A stretch of DNA of 38,862 bases, taken from the IMG/VR virus record IMGVR_UViG_3300024518_003520, positions 1 through 38,862 of that record; one strand, written 5' to 3'. Shown here piece after piece: positions 12,410-19,490 of the stretch. This stretch comes from a virus. The notes beneath the pieces were generated by a model. That model searched no databases, was not told where the DNA came from, and saw nothing but the letters and a program-made list of their open reading frames with translations. How positions within the stretch are numbered: position 1 is the stretch's first letter; each line of letters begins with the position of its first letter. The translations under genes were made by a program, and so were the position numbers.

Positions 12410-12636
12410 CTGGTTCCGTACTTCGCGATTCTCGCCGCTCGCTGACGCGTCGGCCGATCCATTTCCCAGGCCTTCGCGCGGTCGAGATGGCTCTGGAGCA
12501 TGTCAAGGTCCGCGTATCGGTCCGGTTCGAGCTGGCGTCGCGCCCTGAAACGCCGCAAGTCCAGGACCGCGAGCACCTTGGCGACACCACCGACCAGGGC
12601 GGCCGCAGCAAACGCCGGTATCGCAGGGTCCACCAT
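12400..12636 (-). CDS. small membrane protein with basic helical tail, 78 aa
   Basis: MVDPAIPAFAAAALVGGVAKVLAVL is a hydrophobic N-terminal segment. A strongly charged helical tail follows (RRFRARRQLEPDRYADLDMLQSHLDRAKAWEMDRPTRQRAARIAKYG). The ATG shares its A with the TGA of the upstream gene (TGATG). It is third of three consecutive small membrane-protein genes (12400-12958), which resemble a holin/spanin set in layout but not in recognisable sequence. Confidence 0.55.
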   Translation of the reverse strand: MVDPAIPAFAAAALVGGVAKVLAVLDLRRFRARRQLEPDRYADLDMLQSHLDRAKAWEMDRPTRQRAARIAKYGTRWT

Positions 12637-12752
12637 CACCGCCTCCCTCTGCGTTCGCGCACCTCGTCGCCGTCGTACTCGTCCTTGTACAGCAACCGCA
12701 GCACCCACAGGGCGCCGATGATCAAGGCAACCAGAATCAAACAAACCGTCAT
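12636..12752 (-). CDS. 38-aa single-span membrane protein
   Basis: MTVCLILVALIIGALWVLRLL forms one membrane helix, followed by a charged tail (YKDEYDGDEVRERRGRR). The ATG overlaps the upstream TGA (ATGA) and follows GGAGATT; the stop overlaps the next ATG. Tight coupling on both sides makes this very short frame convincing. A holin or small accessory membrane protein is possible. Confidence 0.6.
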   Translation of the reverse strand: MTVCLILVALIIGALWVLRLLYKDEYDGDEVRERRGRR

Positions 12753-12958
12753 AATCTCCGGCCCTTCTCGTAGGCCTCGCGCCTGCGCCGCAGTGTCGCG
12801 TCCGTTTTTAGCGTCGCGATTTTCAGACTGAAGACCAACCACAATACCGCCAGGATTCCGCACCCCAAATCGATCCACCTGTGATATCCAAATCGACAAT
12901 GGACGCGGCGGAACCGATACCGCACCCACAACACGAATCGATGTCTGCGTAAACTCAC
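12749..12958 (-). CDS. basic small membrane protein, 69 aa
   Basis: The N-terminus is very basic and His/Arg-rich (SLRRHRFVLWVRYRFRRVHCRFGYHRW), then a membrane helix (GCGILAVLWLVFSLKIATL) and a basic tail. The GTG start overlaps the upstream stop (GTGA). First of three adjacent small membrane proteins. Function unknown. Confidence 0.55.
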   Translation of the reverse strand: MSLRRHRFVLWVRYRFRRVHCRFGYHRWIDLGCGILAVLWLVFSLKIATLKTDATLRRRREAYEKGRRL

Positions 12959-13251
12959 CCGGCACCCGTCCCGCCATCAGCAGCTTCAACGGCGGCCTCC
13001 CTAGCCAGCAGCTCGCCGAGCCGCGCAGTGTCCTCTCGGAGCCCGCGCATCCACCAGCCGCTAACCCATCGCCCTCCCGCCGCCGCCCGGCGATCGATCT
13101 CGACCGTACCTGCGACGATTCGAGCCAGAGCGCGCAGCATTTCTATGCGCCTTCGGTCCTTCATGTCATCGCCCTGTTTCAGATTCACGGTATTCACAGC
13201 CAAAGATTCCCCTAACTTCGACAGCATCCCGGCGTCCGATCGTTCCAACAT
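12955..13251 (-). CDS. hypothetical helical protein, 98 aa
   Basis: It is helical and basic (MKDRRRIEMLRALARIVAGTVEIDRRAAAGGRW, then MRGLREDTARLGELLAREAAVEAA). Starts at 13251, 13227 and 13164 are all possible. I keep the longest because AGGTG lies eight bases before it and it leaves the smallest gap. Not recognised. Confidence 0.5.
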   Translation of the reverse strand: MLERSDAGMLSKLGESLAVNTVNLKQGDDMKDRRRIEMLRALARIVAGTVEIDRRAAAGGRWVSGWWMRGLREDTARLGELLAREAAVEAADGGTGAG

Positions 13252-13259
13252 TGGTACAC

Positions 13260-13460
13260 CTATTCGTGGCCGGTTGCCTCTGGATACGCGTCCGGAAACA
13301 TGGCCATATGCAAAGCACGCAGGGTGGCCTCTGGATCCTCAAACGTGCGTCCAGAATCCACCTTGCCCGCCTCAATGGCTTCGACATCATCTAGTACCAT
13401 TCCGGCCAGGAGCCACACTATGGCCTTGCCAACGCGCTCGGGTTTGTCTGAATGCAACAT
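13260..13460 (-). CDS. hypothetical mini-protein, 66 aa
   Basis: MLHSDKPERVGKAIVWLLAGMVLDDVEAIEAGKVDSG is a helix-rich start, followed by DPEATLRALHMAMFPDAYPEA. The longer upstream frame would overlap the previous gene throughout, so the ATG at 13460, with AAGG about 17 bases upstream, is preferred with some doubt. Function unknown. Confidence 0.5.
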   Translation of the reverse strand: MLHSDKPERVGKAIVWLLAGMVLDDVEAIEAGKVDSGRTFEDPEATLRALHMAMFPDAYPEATGHE

Positions 13461-13489
13461 AATATCCGATATGGGACCTTGATCGCGGA

Positions 13490-13780
13490 TCAGGGCTCGG
13501 AGCCCTTTGGGGCTCGATATCTGTAGGCCACCTCCAACACGTGTCGCTCGTTGATACGCCCGATCAACCTCGGCGGTGCCCCAGGCACCGTAAGCCAATA
13601 CTGGAACCAACCCGTTCGGATCCCATCTACATCGCGTTCCTCTTCGATCTCAGGCGACCAATCGGACGGATACGCGTCGCCCCGCATCCCATAAAACCAC
13701 GAGCCGCCGTCACGGACTCGCAGGGCCTCAATCGTCGCGCCGAAAAGCCCGACGCCGTCAGCAGGCTGCTTAGGATCCAT
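13490..13780 (-). CDS. TGWF-family paralogue 3, 96 aa
   Basis: It reads ATIEALRVRDGGSWFYG, EIEEERDVDGIRTGWFQYWLTV, LIGRINERHVLEVAYRY, the same order as its two upstream neighbours. The start is a GTGATGGAT triplet identical in form to that of the next gene; I take the ATG. It ends GSEP with the GAGCCCTGA junction variant. The family is not one I can name. It could be a small beta-rich virion or anti-defence protein. Confidence 0.6.
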   Translation of the reverse strand: MDPKQPADGVGLFGATIEALRVRDGGSWFYGMRGDAYPSDWSPEIEEERDVDGIRTGWFQYWLTVPGAPPRLIGRINERHVLEVAYRYRAPKGSEP

Positions 13781-14090
13781 CACATCCCTCCGGGGCCGAG
13801 TCCACCCACGCCTCGGGATCCGTGGCGGGCTCGTACTTCACCTCGGCGACGTACCGCTCGTTGACACGCTGGAGTAACTGGGGTGCCTTGCCCACTTCCG
13901 TCCGCAAACACTGAAACCAACCCGTCCGGTTTCCCGCGGTGTCGTACTCGTGCACAATCTCGGTCGCTGCGTGTTGCGGAGACGGAGGAGCGGCGGAAGG
14001 CCAGATCCACGTAGCCCCGGCACGTACGCGAATACCCACGATCGTCACGTCACGAAGCCCGCAAGGCTGCGGCGCCTGTTCTGCATCCAT
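13770..14090 (-). CDS. TGWF-family paralogue 2, 106 aa
   Basis: It reads VTIVGIRVRAGATWIWP, EIVHEYDTAGNRTGWFQCLRTE, LLQRVNERYVAEVKYEP. The ATG at 14090 follows GGGAGCGAGTG. It overlaps the next paralogue by about ten bases. With 13490-13780 and 14090-14317 it forms a tandem array produced by duplication. Confidence 0.6.
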   Translation of the reverse strand: MDAEQAPQPCGLRDVTIVGIRVRAGATWIWPSAAPPSPQHAATEIVHEYDTAGNRTGWFQCLRTEVGKAPQLLQRVNERYVAEVKYEPATDPEAWVDSAPEGCDGS

Positions 14091-14317
14091 CACTCGCTCC
14101 CCTGTGAATAGTCCGCCTGGATCACGAAATCAGCGTTGATCCGTCGGACAAGTGTCTCCTTTTTCGTATCGGGATCCGTGTGCCAAACCGAAAACCAGCC
14201 CGTGGTGTCGCCGTCCTCGTCCACGTCCTCGGCAATCACCTGATCGGGCGCCGCCGGTACAAGCGTCGCGCCGCCTCCGTCGAACAGCCGAACCACCCAA
14301 AGTGCCTCGATTGCCAT
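14090..14317 (-). CDS. TGWF-family paralogue 1, 75 aa
   Basis: It reads MAIEALWVVRLFDGGGATLVP, VIAEDVDEDGDTTGWFSVWHTD, LVRRINADFVIQADYSQ. The ATG at 14317 has AAGGAGACTGAC upstream, with the stop of the YkgJ-like gene embedded in it. It is the shortest and most divergent of the three tandem copies. Confidence 0.6.
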   Translation of the reverse strand: MAIEALWVVRLFDGGGATLVPAAPDQVIAEDVDEDGDTTGWFSVWHTDPDTKKETLVRRINADFVIQADYSQGSE

Positions 14318-14318
14318 G

Positions 14319-14723
14319 TCAGTCTCCTTGATTCGTCCTCTCAATACCCCCTATTGGTGCCGCACGGTCCGCCATGCGACGCACCTCACGAGCCGCGAGG
14401 CGCCTGGCCGCCTGGCTGATCTTGCGACGCCGGTGCCGTGAGACGGGGAGCGCTGCCAACAGCTCAGGGTCGAGGAACACCCGGCAGTCCATCTCTCGGC
14501 AGACCGTGGGCCGCCGATCCCATATCGTGCAGCCGGACCGGCGTTGCAGGTAGATGCAGTCTCCGTTTGCTTTGTGAGCCAACATGAGGCGCTCGCCAGC
14601 GGGCTCCGTGCGGTACCGCCGCGGGTCGTCGCCGCACTCAGGGTGCAGAAAGACCGCGTCGCCCTGGCAGCACAACGTGCAGCCGTCACACAAGACAAGC
14701 CTGTCTTTTCTTGAGGTCGTCAT
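14319..14723 (-). CDS. YkgJ-type cysteine-cluster protein (zinc/iron-chelating)
   Basis: In this 134-residue protein the cysteine pattern CDGCTLCCQGD, PECGDDP, GDCIYLQRRSGCTIWDRRPTVCREMDCR matches the YkgJ/Fe-S-oxidoreductase-like zinc- or iron-chelating domain, with the GDCiYL and GCtIWdrRPtvCR signatures intact. The C-terminal third is a basic helix (RRKISQAARRLAAREVRRM). Such proteins are common in phages of environmental bacteria; their substrate is unknown. It overlaps the MmcB-like nuclease by 38 bases. Confidence 0.8.
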   Translation of the reverse strand: MTTSRKDRLVLCDGCTLCCQGDAVFLHPECGDDPRRYRTEPAGERLMLAHKANGDCIYLQRRSGCTIWDRRPTVCREMDCRVFLDPELLAALPVSRHRRRKISQAARRLAAREVRRMADRAAPIGGIERTNQGD

Positions 14724-15288
14724 ACCGCCTACGCTCGTTCCAGAATCGATAGTAGCAGCCGCGAAACATCGCCTTCACAATATCTGGCGGAACGCGTCGC
14801 CGCGTCAACAGTGGCCCGCGCTTCACCACAGCCAGCAGCGGAGAGGGACACGCGTAGCCCGTGTATTCGTCTGGCTCTTGCCAATACGCATAGAGCAGGC
14901 CTGCGTAGTCCGGGAGGTCTGCAGGCTCAATCACGAGCGGTGGGCACACATAGATAAACCGCGATGGCAGACCAGCGTCGTGCTGATCTCGCTTCTCTAG
15001 CCGCCTGTGCTTCTCTGGCTTGTCCTTGAAATCGCGTCGAAAGTCTGCGCCGTTGCACTTGATCTCGTATTCGTTCAGCAGCCCGGATGCCGTGATCACG
15101 GCCACGTCGCATTCATACCATCCGGCCGGACCGTAGCTCGGCACGATAACGCGGGCCGGCCCGTCGCACCGATAGTGGACGGCGCCCTGCAAGGCACGCT
15201 CACACAAGCCCTCGCGCTGGAACGCAGGATCATCCGGCCTGAAGGTGCGTGCCTGAGTGACTACCGCGCTGTGCTTGAACTGAGCCAT
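14686..15288 (-). CDS. MmcB-like PD-(D/E)XK nuclease
   Basis: This 200-residue protein has the PD-(D/E)XK core: WYECDVAVITASG (acidic residue), NEYEIKCNGADFRRDFKDKPEKH (E-x-K and the following basic motif), and RFIYVCPPLVIEPADLPDYAGLLYA. This combination is typical of MmcB/DUF-type DNA-repair nucleases widespread in phages. The C-terminal half is basic. It may act in recombination or DNA clean-up with the RuvC-like and RecT-like proteins. The ribosome binding site is weak (GGTGGCGA). Confidence 0.75.
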   Translation of the reverse strand: MAQFKHSAVVTQARTFRPDDPAFQREGLCERALQGAVHYRCDGPARVIVPSYGPAGWYECDVAVITASGLLNEYEIKCNGADFRRDFKDKPEKHRRLEKRDQHDAGLPSRFIYVCPPLVIEPADLPDYAGLLYAYWQEPDEYTGYACPSPLLAVVKRGPLLTRRRVPPDIVKAMFRGCYYRFWNERRRYDDLKKRQACLV

Positions 15289-15318
15289 TCGCCACCATTG
15301 ATAAGGAGGCCCGCGCCG

Positions 15319-15504
15319 CTATACTTCGTGGCCGTCCTGGCCACGTGGGGGGGAAGCATTGGTCAGACGCGGGCCTCCCGGAGATAACTCGAGGTCGGAA
15401 ACGACCGCACCGAGCAACAGCTCAGGCCGGTGCCTGGCCATGTGCCCGCTGATCGGCTGGGGCAGGTCGTCAGTCGTCTCGCTGTAGGGCAGCTCCTCAA
15501 GCAC
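15319..15504 (-). CDS. possible 61-aa protein
   Basis: A GTG at 15504 overlaps the end of the AlpA-like gene and has CGGAG seven bases upstream. The frame reads LEELPYSETTDDLPQPISGHMARHRPELLLGAVVSDLELSPGG and ends at TAG. The composition looks protein-like, but I know no family. The alternative is that 15289-15496 is empty. Confidence 0.35.
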   Translation of the reverse strand: MLEELPYSETTDDLPQPISGHMARHRPELLLGAVVSDLELSPGGPRLTNASPPRGQDGHEV

Positions 15505-15697
15505 GAGGCCGCTCCGATAAAGACGCGATCCACGCCGTAATATCTGACCGCCGCCACACCACCCTCCGCACGCCCTTGATCTCCACGGGACACGGGAAGT
15601 CCACCGAGTCTGCAACCAACAACTGAATCCGCCGCTCACTTAGCGACGTGAGTTCCGACACTATTTCAATCCCGATCAGGTCGTCCATGCGATTCAC
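15497..15697 (-). CDS. AlpA-like helix-turn-helix regulator/excisionase
   Basis: This 66-residue protein, with a GTG start (or ATG at 15688), reads IVSELTSLSERRIQLLVADSVDFPCPVEIKGVRRVVWRRSDITAWIASL. This is the AlpA/MerR-like winged helix-turn-helix order: helix-turn-helix, FPxPV, a beta wing with Arg/Trp, and SDIxxWI. AlpA proteins activate transcription or help excision. It is the first gene after the promoter at 15750-15778 and so is probably the first product of the early block. No integrase is present, so a transcriptional role is more likely. Confidence 0.8.
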   Translation of the reverse strand: MNRMDDLIGIEIVSELTSLSERRIQLLVADSVDFPCPVEIKGVRRVVWRRSDITAWIASLSERPRA

Positions 15698-15726
15698 GTT
15701 CCAGCGGCCTGGTTACCAAGCCATAT

Positions 15727-15778
15727 GCCTCTGTGCGCCTCTATGCACAAGTATACGCCACTGTGCGCCGTGCATCAA
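15727..15778 (-). promoter_or_regulatory. strong sigma70-like promoter flanked by repeats
   Basis: On the minus strand TTGATG (15778-15773), a 17-base spacer and TATACT (15755-15750) form a near-consensus promoter reading toward the AlpA-like gene. GCCTCTGTGCGCC at 15727-15739 and GCCACTGTGCGCC at 15757-15769 are direct repeats with one mismatch, 30 bp apart. ATGCAC (15743-15748) and GTGCAT (15770-15775) are inverted around the -10. These look like operator half-sites, perhaps for the XRE or AlpA-like protein. Confidence 0.7.
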
Positions 15779-15793
15779 GGCGGAAATAGGGGC

Positions 15794-15830
15794 GGGCCTG
15801 GCAGTGGTCCGAAGACCGGCCGCCAGGCCC
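15794..15830 (-). terminator. stem-loop with UUCG cap at end of late block
   Basis: In the minus-strand transcript GGGCCTGGC (15830-15822) pairs perfectly with GCCAGGCCC (15802-15794). An inner stem GGTC/GACC is closed by the very stable C(UUCG)G tetraloop. It lies between the last late gene and the early promoter. The downstream T-run is poor (TATTT), so it may be a weak terminator or an RNA-processing or stability element. Confidence 0.55.
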
Positions 15831-15850
15831 GGAGAAGCGACTCGAGCACC

Positions 15851-16066
15851 CTAGACGGGTGCCGTGAAAATATCTGTCTCGGAGACGGTCGCCGCTTGGG
15901 CTTCCCGTCGGTGCCGATGCACCCGCGCCTTGGCCCAGGCCCGGATGTACCGCTCGGCATACGCCACGTCGCCCTCAGCCTCCAGCCGTCCGAATCCCGT
16001 CGACTCCACGTAGGCGACGAACATCTGACCCTTCTCGGCAGTCGCTTCTAACGTCAGCGTCGGCAT
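15851..16066 (-). CDS. hypothetical protein, 71 aa
   Basis: MPTLTLEATAEKGQMFVAYVESTGFGRLEAEGDVAYAERYIRAWAKARVHRHRRE: a short beta start followed by a helix with a basic patch. The ATG lies directly after the upstream stop (one base between). It is the last gene of the late block. Not recognised. Confidence 0.6.
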   Translation of the reverse strand: MPTLTLEATAEKGQMFVAYVESTGFGRLEAEGDVAYAERYIRAWAKARVHRHRREAQAATVSETDIFTAPV

Positions 16067-16067
16067 G

Positions 16068-16403
16068 TCATTCTCCGTTTGATTTTGGCGGTGTGGCCGC
16101 GGTCAGCGTGGCCATCACCTGAGCCAGCACGAGCGATGGGAAGGCCGCCGGATTCTCCTCCACCGCGGCCCGCGCGCGATCGTACTCCGCGTCTTCCATG
16201 TCGAGGAACGTGCTTGACGTCGTCGCCGCTTCGTGCAGCTTCAAGGCCAGCGACCAGTTGGCCACGGCCTGGCTCCCGTTGGCCACGCTCTTCGCAAGCG
16301 TTTGCTGCAGCGCAAGGGACACGCGGAACGGTGGGCCTTCGGTTGTCCTCACAGCCACACCAGATATGTCGCTGATTATGTCACCTACGTCGACTCTTTT
16401 CAT
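16068..16403 (-). CDS. hypothetical helical protein, 111 aa
   Basis: AGGAGAAGCGAG precedes the ATG. It has a beta-rich start (VDVGDIISDISGVAVRTTEGPPFRVSLALQQTL), then helices (NWSLALKLHEAATTSSTFLDMEDAEYDRARAAVEENP). The gene lies downstream of the tail fibre, where fibre chaperones often sit, but no family is recognised. Confidence 0.6.
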   Translation of the reverse strand: MKRVDVGDIISDISGVAVRTTEGPPFRVSLALQQTLAKSVANGSQAVANWSLALKLHEAATTSSTFLDMEDAEYDRARAAVEENPAAFPSLVLAQVMATLTAATPPKSNGE

Positions 16404-16415
16404 GTCTCGCTTCTC

Positions 16416-19400
16416 CTAGAGGTAGACTGGAAACCAGCCCTTAACGGTGCCGGTAAATATTCGCTTCCACACTTGTACTCCGAGCGCACCCGTCGGTAGA
16501 TTTGCCAGCGCTGGCGGCGATGAGGATCCGGCGCTGTCAAAGGACACATCGATCAAGAACGTATTGACTATGCCTGTCGACACCGCGGCATCTATTGCCA
16601 GATGCCCGCACCGAACGCGTGCGTCAACGTCCAGCCCCGCGGCGTCCAGCGTCATTTCCGCAGTGGCCCCGATCAAGAATTCAAGGTCCCCGCTGGTGCC
16701 GAAACCGAAGCCAGTGTCAACGCCGCCATTGTTGAATAACCACTTGTCCTCGGTCAGCAGTACGGTCAGTGTTTCTGACGTGTCGCCGATCCCCGTGAGC
16801 GTTATCTCAAGGCGCGACCCATGATCCGACACGCCCCAGTCCTCATCGGCCAGCGCGCGGATTGTCGCGGCGATGCCGTAGGCGTTGCCGTCGTGTCCGT
16901 AAAGCGCAAGCTCTCCGAGTTCGTCGTTGTCCGATACTGCCGTCGGTGAGCCGAGCGTGCCACGTGCGCGCCGTAGCTGCAGTTGGGCTGGCGCTGCTAC
17001 CGTCGCACTGGCCACAGTCACGAGCGCCGTGCCGTCGTCCAAATTGAAAAGACCGGTTATCCGTGTGTCACCCGTGATCTCAATGGAGCCGGTCCCCTTG
17101 GCCGAGAACAGTAGGTCGATGTCTGTGTCAGTCCCGGCCGCGCCGAGCGATGGCCCGGAGCCCGTCGCCGCGTTGGTAGCCGCAAGGTAGTTTACCGCGC
17201 TGGCCACCGACGCCGCCGTGAAGGCCTTCAGGCCTTCGGGCTGCATCAGGATCTCTGAGGACGCGTCGGTCGTTGTCAGCGGCAACCCACCCCCGCCACC
17301 GAGCACGTTGATCTCAAGGCAGTTGAGCACCTCGGCCGTAAACGCGGCGGCAACGCCGACAAGCTCCATCGTAGCGGCCTGGATCGTCACCGTCCCGGTC
17401 TCCGGCGCGCCGTAGATCACCACGTCGTCGCCGTTGACATCGACGTAGCCGGCGCCCGTCGTGTACATCCCGACCTTGTTCCCACTGCCACGGATCTGCG
17501 GATAGGCTGTGGAGCCATCGCCGCTACGCACCTCGAGGTAGGTCGCGGCCGAGGCTACCGGCGTCAGCCGCAGAACCTCGTTCGGGTCGTCGGCCTCACC
17601 GATCGCCGTCAGCGCGAACGAAAGCTGTGTGCCCTGCGCGGCGCCGCTCCAGTTCTCCGACGCCGTCCACGTGGCCATGCCCGACTTGGTCACGGTGCTG
17701 GCGTCGTGCCCCCATGCCTGCAGGTCGCCCAGCACATCCCCCGATTGAACCGCGGCAGGCCCTGTGCGCGAGCGCTGGAACGCAAACGTGGGGCCGGACG
17801 CATTGCTTACGATCGACATGACCGCGACGCCGCCAGCGACGAAAAGAAAGTCGGTGTTGATCGTGCCCGACGCCAGGATATCGAAGTCGTCCATATCCAG
17901 GTCGCCGAGCATCGGACGCGTACCCAACCGGTCCAGGAGATCCGTGATCGACTCGCCGCCATCCTCGATCACCTTGCCCGTCGTACCCTGGTAGATCGCG
18001 ATGTTCTGGTCTACCGATGGAGCGATGCCGATCACATCTCCAGACGATGCCACGCCGGCCCCCGTCCCCGCGCTGAACGCCAACGGCCGGACATCTTTCC
18101 ACGTGGCGTTTGTAAAGTCGGTATCCCCCTCCTGCATGACCACGGTCGAGCTACACGGCAGCAGCGCTAGGCCGGGCGGAATCGCCGGCGGGTCAGCGAG
18201 CACCGCCGCGCCCTCCGTATTGAATTGCTCCTGTGGGTAGACCCAGTGGATAGCGCCGTTGGGGTACGTGGCGGTTGGCGCGGAAACCAAGAAGAGCGAC
18301 TTAAACCACTTCTTGATGCCCATGGCCACCAGGTCGGTACCGTTATCCCAAAACTCATTGTCCAGCTCGGCGTCTGTGTCTGACGTCCACACGCCCGACG
18401 AGTGAAACCAACGGACGAGATTGACGGTCTGGCTGAAGATAGCCGGCACCACGTTCCCATGGTGGCCGTCCGTGTAGTATTCGCCGGACGTACACAGCAC
18501 GTCTCGGTCGTTCGTACCGTCTGGATCTGCCGAGACGGCGACGCCATCGGCCACGACAATCGGCATGATCTCGGCCAGCGCGTGATGCACCTCGTGCGGA
18601 AACTCGCGGATAATCGGCTCGACGTGCAACGTGTAGATGTCGTTTTCTTGGCACGCGATCGTCGCCACGGCGATCTCGTCACCGCCCGGCGCGACAGTGC
18701 CGAGCGTCAGGGTCGACCCAGCAGACCACAGCAGATAGCTGACATCGCCGTCGGCGCACGTACCGCTACCGGCGTTCGTGGTGACGATGTCCTGCTCGAA
18801 GTCAACGACGAGCCCCGCACCCCACGAAATGGCTCGGCTACCATCGTCGGAGACGGATATCTCCGTCAGGACGCCAGCCGTGATCGTGTCGTCCAACATC
18901 TGCCACACGGTCCGGTCCGGCTTGTAGCCGATGAGCGTAGCGCCTTCAACCGGTGACGTTGTGTCCGCCAGCTCAGCCTTAGACACAAACTCCTTCCAGA
19001 TGGCGGCGCCGACAGTAGCATCGATGCAGACCCAGATCAGATCGGCCGTCACGTCAAACCACCAGGACCCGACGCTCCAATCATCATCCGCGTCGTCGTT
19101 CACCGTCGGCGCTGTCGTGGCCGTGCGATTGTGGAGCGGTGCGGCGACCTCCAACCAGCTCGCGGAGCCGACACTAGCATCGATGCAGACCCACACCAGA
19201 TCCGCGGTCACGTCAAACCACCAGGACCCGACGCCGAAGCCGTCGTCCGCATCGTCGTTGACGGTCGGCGCCGTCGTGGCCGCGAAGTTCTTCAGCGCCG
19301 AATTATCGCCCAGCCAGTCAAGCGCCTCGCGCACGTTGACCGGGACCGTTGGCCAAGAGGTCTTGGTCGTTGGCGTGTAGCCCACGTCCTTGCTATAGGA

Positions 19401-19490
19401 CCGCGGGTCTGTCGGTTGGAACCCGCTGGCGCCCTGATCGCGCGAGCCGCCGACGGCGTTTCGGGTCGGCGTGAAGTGCGTATCAGGCAT
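16416..19490 (-). CDS. large tail fibre/spike protein, 1024 aa
   Basis: The N-terminus (residues 1-65) probably attaches to the tail. Residues 71-115 and 123-168 are tandem copies of a module APTVNDDADD-x5-VGSWWFDVTADL-WVCIDA-VG-A-W, a repeat known from many siphophage tail fibres. The long remainder is Gly/Thr/Ala-rich with beta-repeat character (SGTINTDFLFVAGGVAVMSIV, ASATYLEVRSGDGSTAYPQI), ending in a compact FTGTVKGWFPVYL. It is the likely receptor-binding protein. It overlaps the upstream gene by eight bases. Confidence 0.8.
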   Translation of the reverse strand: MPDTHFTPTRNAVGGSRDQGASGFQPTDPRSYSKDVGYTPTTKTSWPTVPVNVREALDWLGDNSALKNFAATTAPTVNDDADDGFGVGSWWFDVTADLVWVCIDASVGSASWLEVAAPLHNRTATTAPTVNDDADDDWSVGSWWFDVTADLIWVCIDATVGAAIWKEFVSKAELADTTSPVEGATLIGYKPDRTVWQMLDDTITAGVLTEISVSDDGSRAISWGAGLVVDFEQDIVTTNAGSGTCADGDVSYLLWSAGSTLTLGTVAPGGDEIAVATIACQENDIYTLHVEPIIREFPHEVHHALAEIMPIVVADGVAVSADPDGTNDRDVLCTSGEYYTDGHHGNVVPAIFSQTVNLVRWFHSSGVWTSDTDAELDNEFWDNGTDLVAMGIKKWFKSLFLVSAPTATYPNGAIHWVYPQEQFNTEGAAVLADPPAIPPGLALLPCSSTVVMQEGDTDFTNATWKDVRPLAFSAGTGAGVASSGDVIGIAPSVDQNIAIYQGTTGKVIEDGGESITDLLDRLGTRPMLGDLDMDDFDILASGTINTDFLFVAGGVAVMSIVSNASGPTFAFQRSRTGPAAVQSGDVLGDLQAWGHDASTVTKSGMATWTASENWSGAAQGTQLSFALTAIGEADDPNEVLRLTPVASAATYLEVRSGDGSTAYPQIRGSGNKVGMYTTGAGYVDVNGDDVVIYGAPETGTVTIQAATMELVGVAAAFTAEVLNCLEINVLGGGGGLPLTTTDASSEILMQPEGLKAFTAASVASAVNYLAATNAATGSGPSLGAAGTDTDIDLLFSAKGTGSIEITGDTRITGLFNLDDGTALVTVASATVAAPAQLQLRRARGTLGSPTAVSDNDELGELALYGHDGNAYGIAATIRALADEDWGVSDHGSRLEITLTGIGDTSETLTVLLTEDKWLFNNGGVDTGFGFGTSGDLEFLIGATAEMTLDAAGLDVDARVRCGHLAIDAAVSTGIVNTFLIDVSFDSAGSSSPPALANLPTGALGVQVWKRIFTGTVKGWFPVYL
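19003..19290 (-). repeat. tandem ~155-bp coding repeat in tail fibre gene
   Basis: Two adjacent DNA copies encode the APTVNDDADD...VCIDA modules. Long identical blocks remain at DNA level, for example GTCACGTCAAACCACCAGGA in both, which indicates a fairly recent duplication or gene conversion. Confidence 0.7.

Noticed and set aside
18167-18682. A 171-codon minus-strand frame inside the tail fibre gene
   Set aside because: The translation is Ser/Arg/Thr-rich without motifs. Unlike the frame inside the methyltransferase it has no convincing ribosome site or recognisable pattern.
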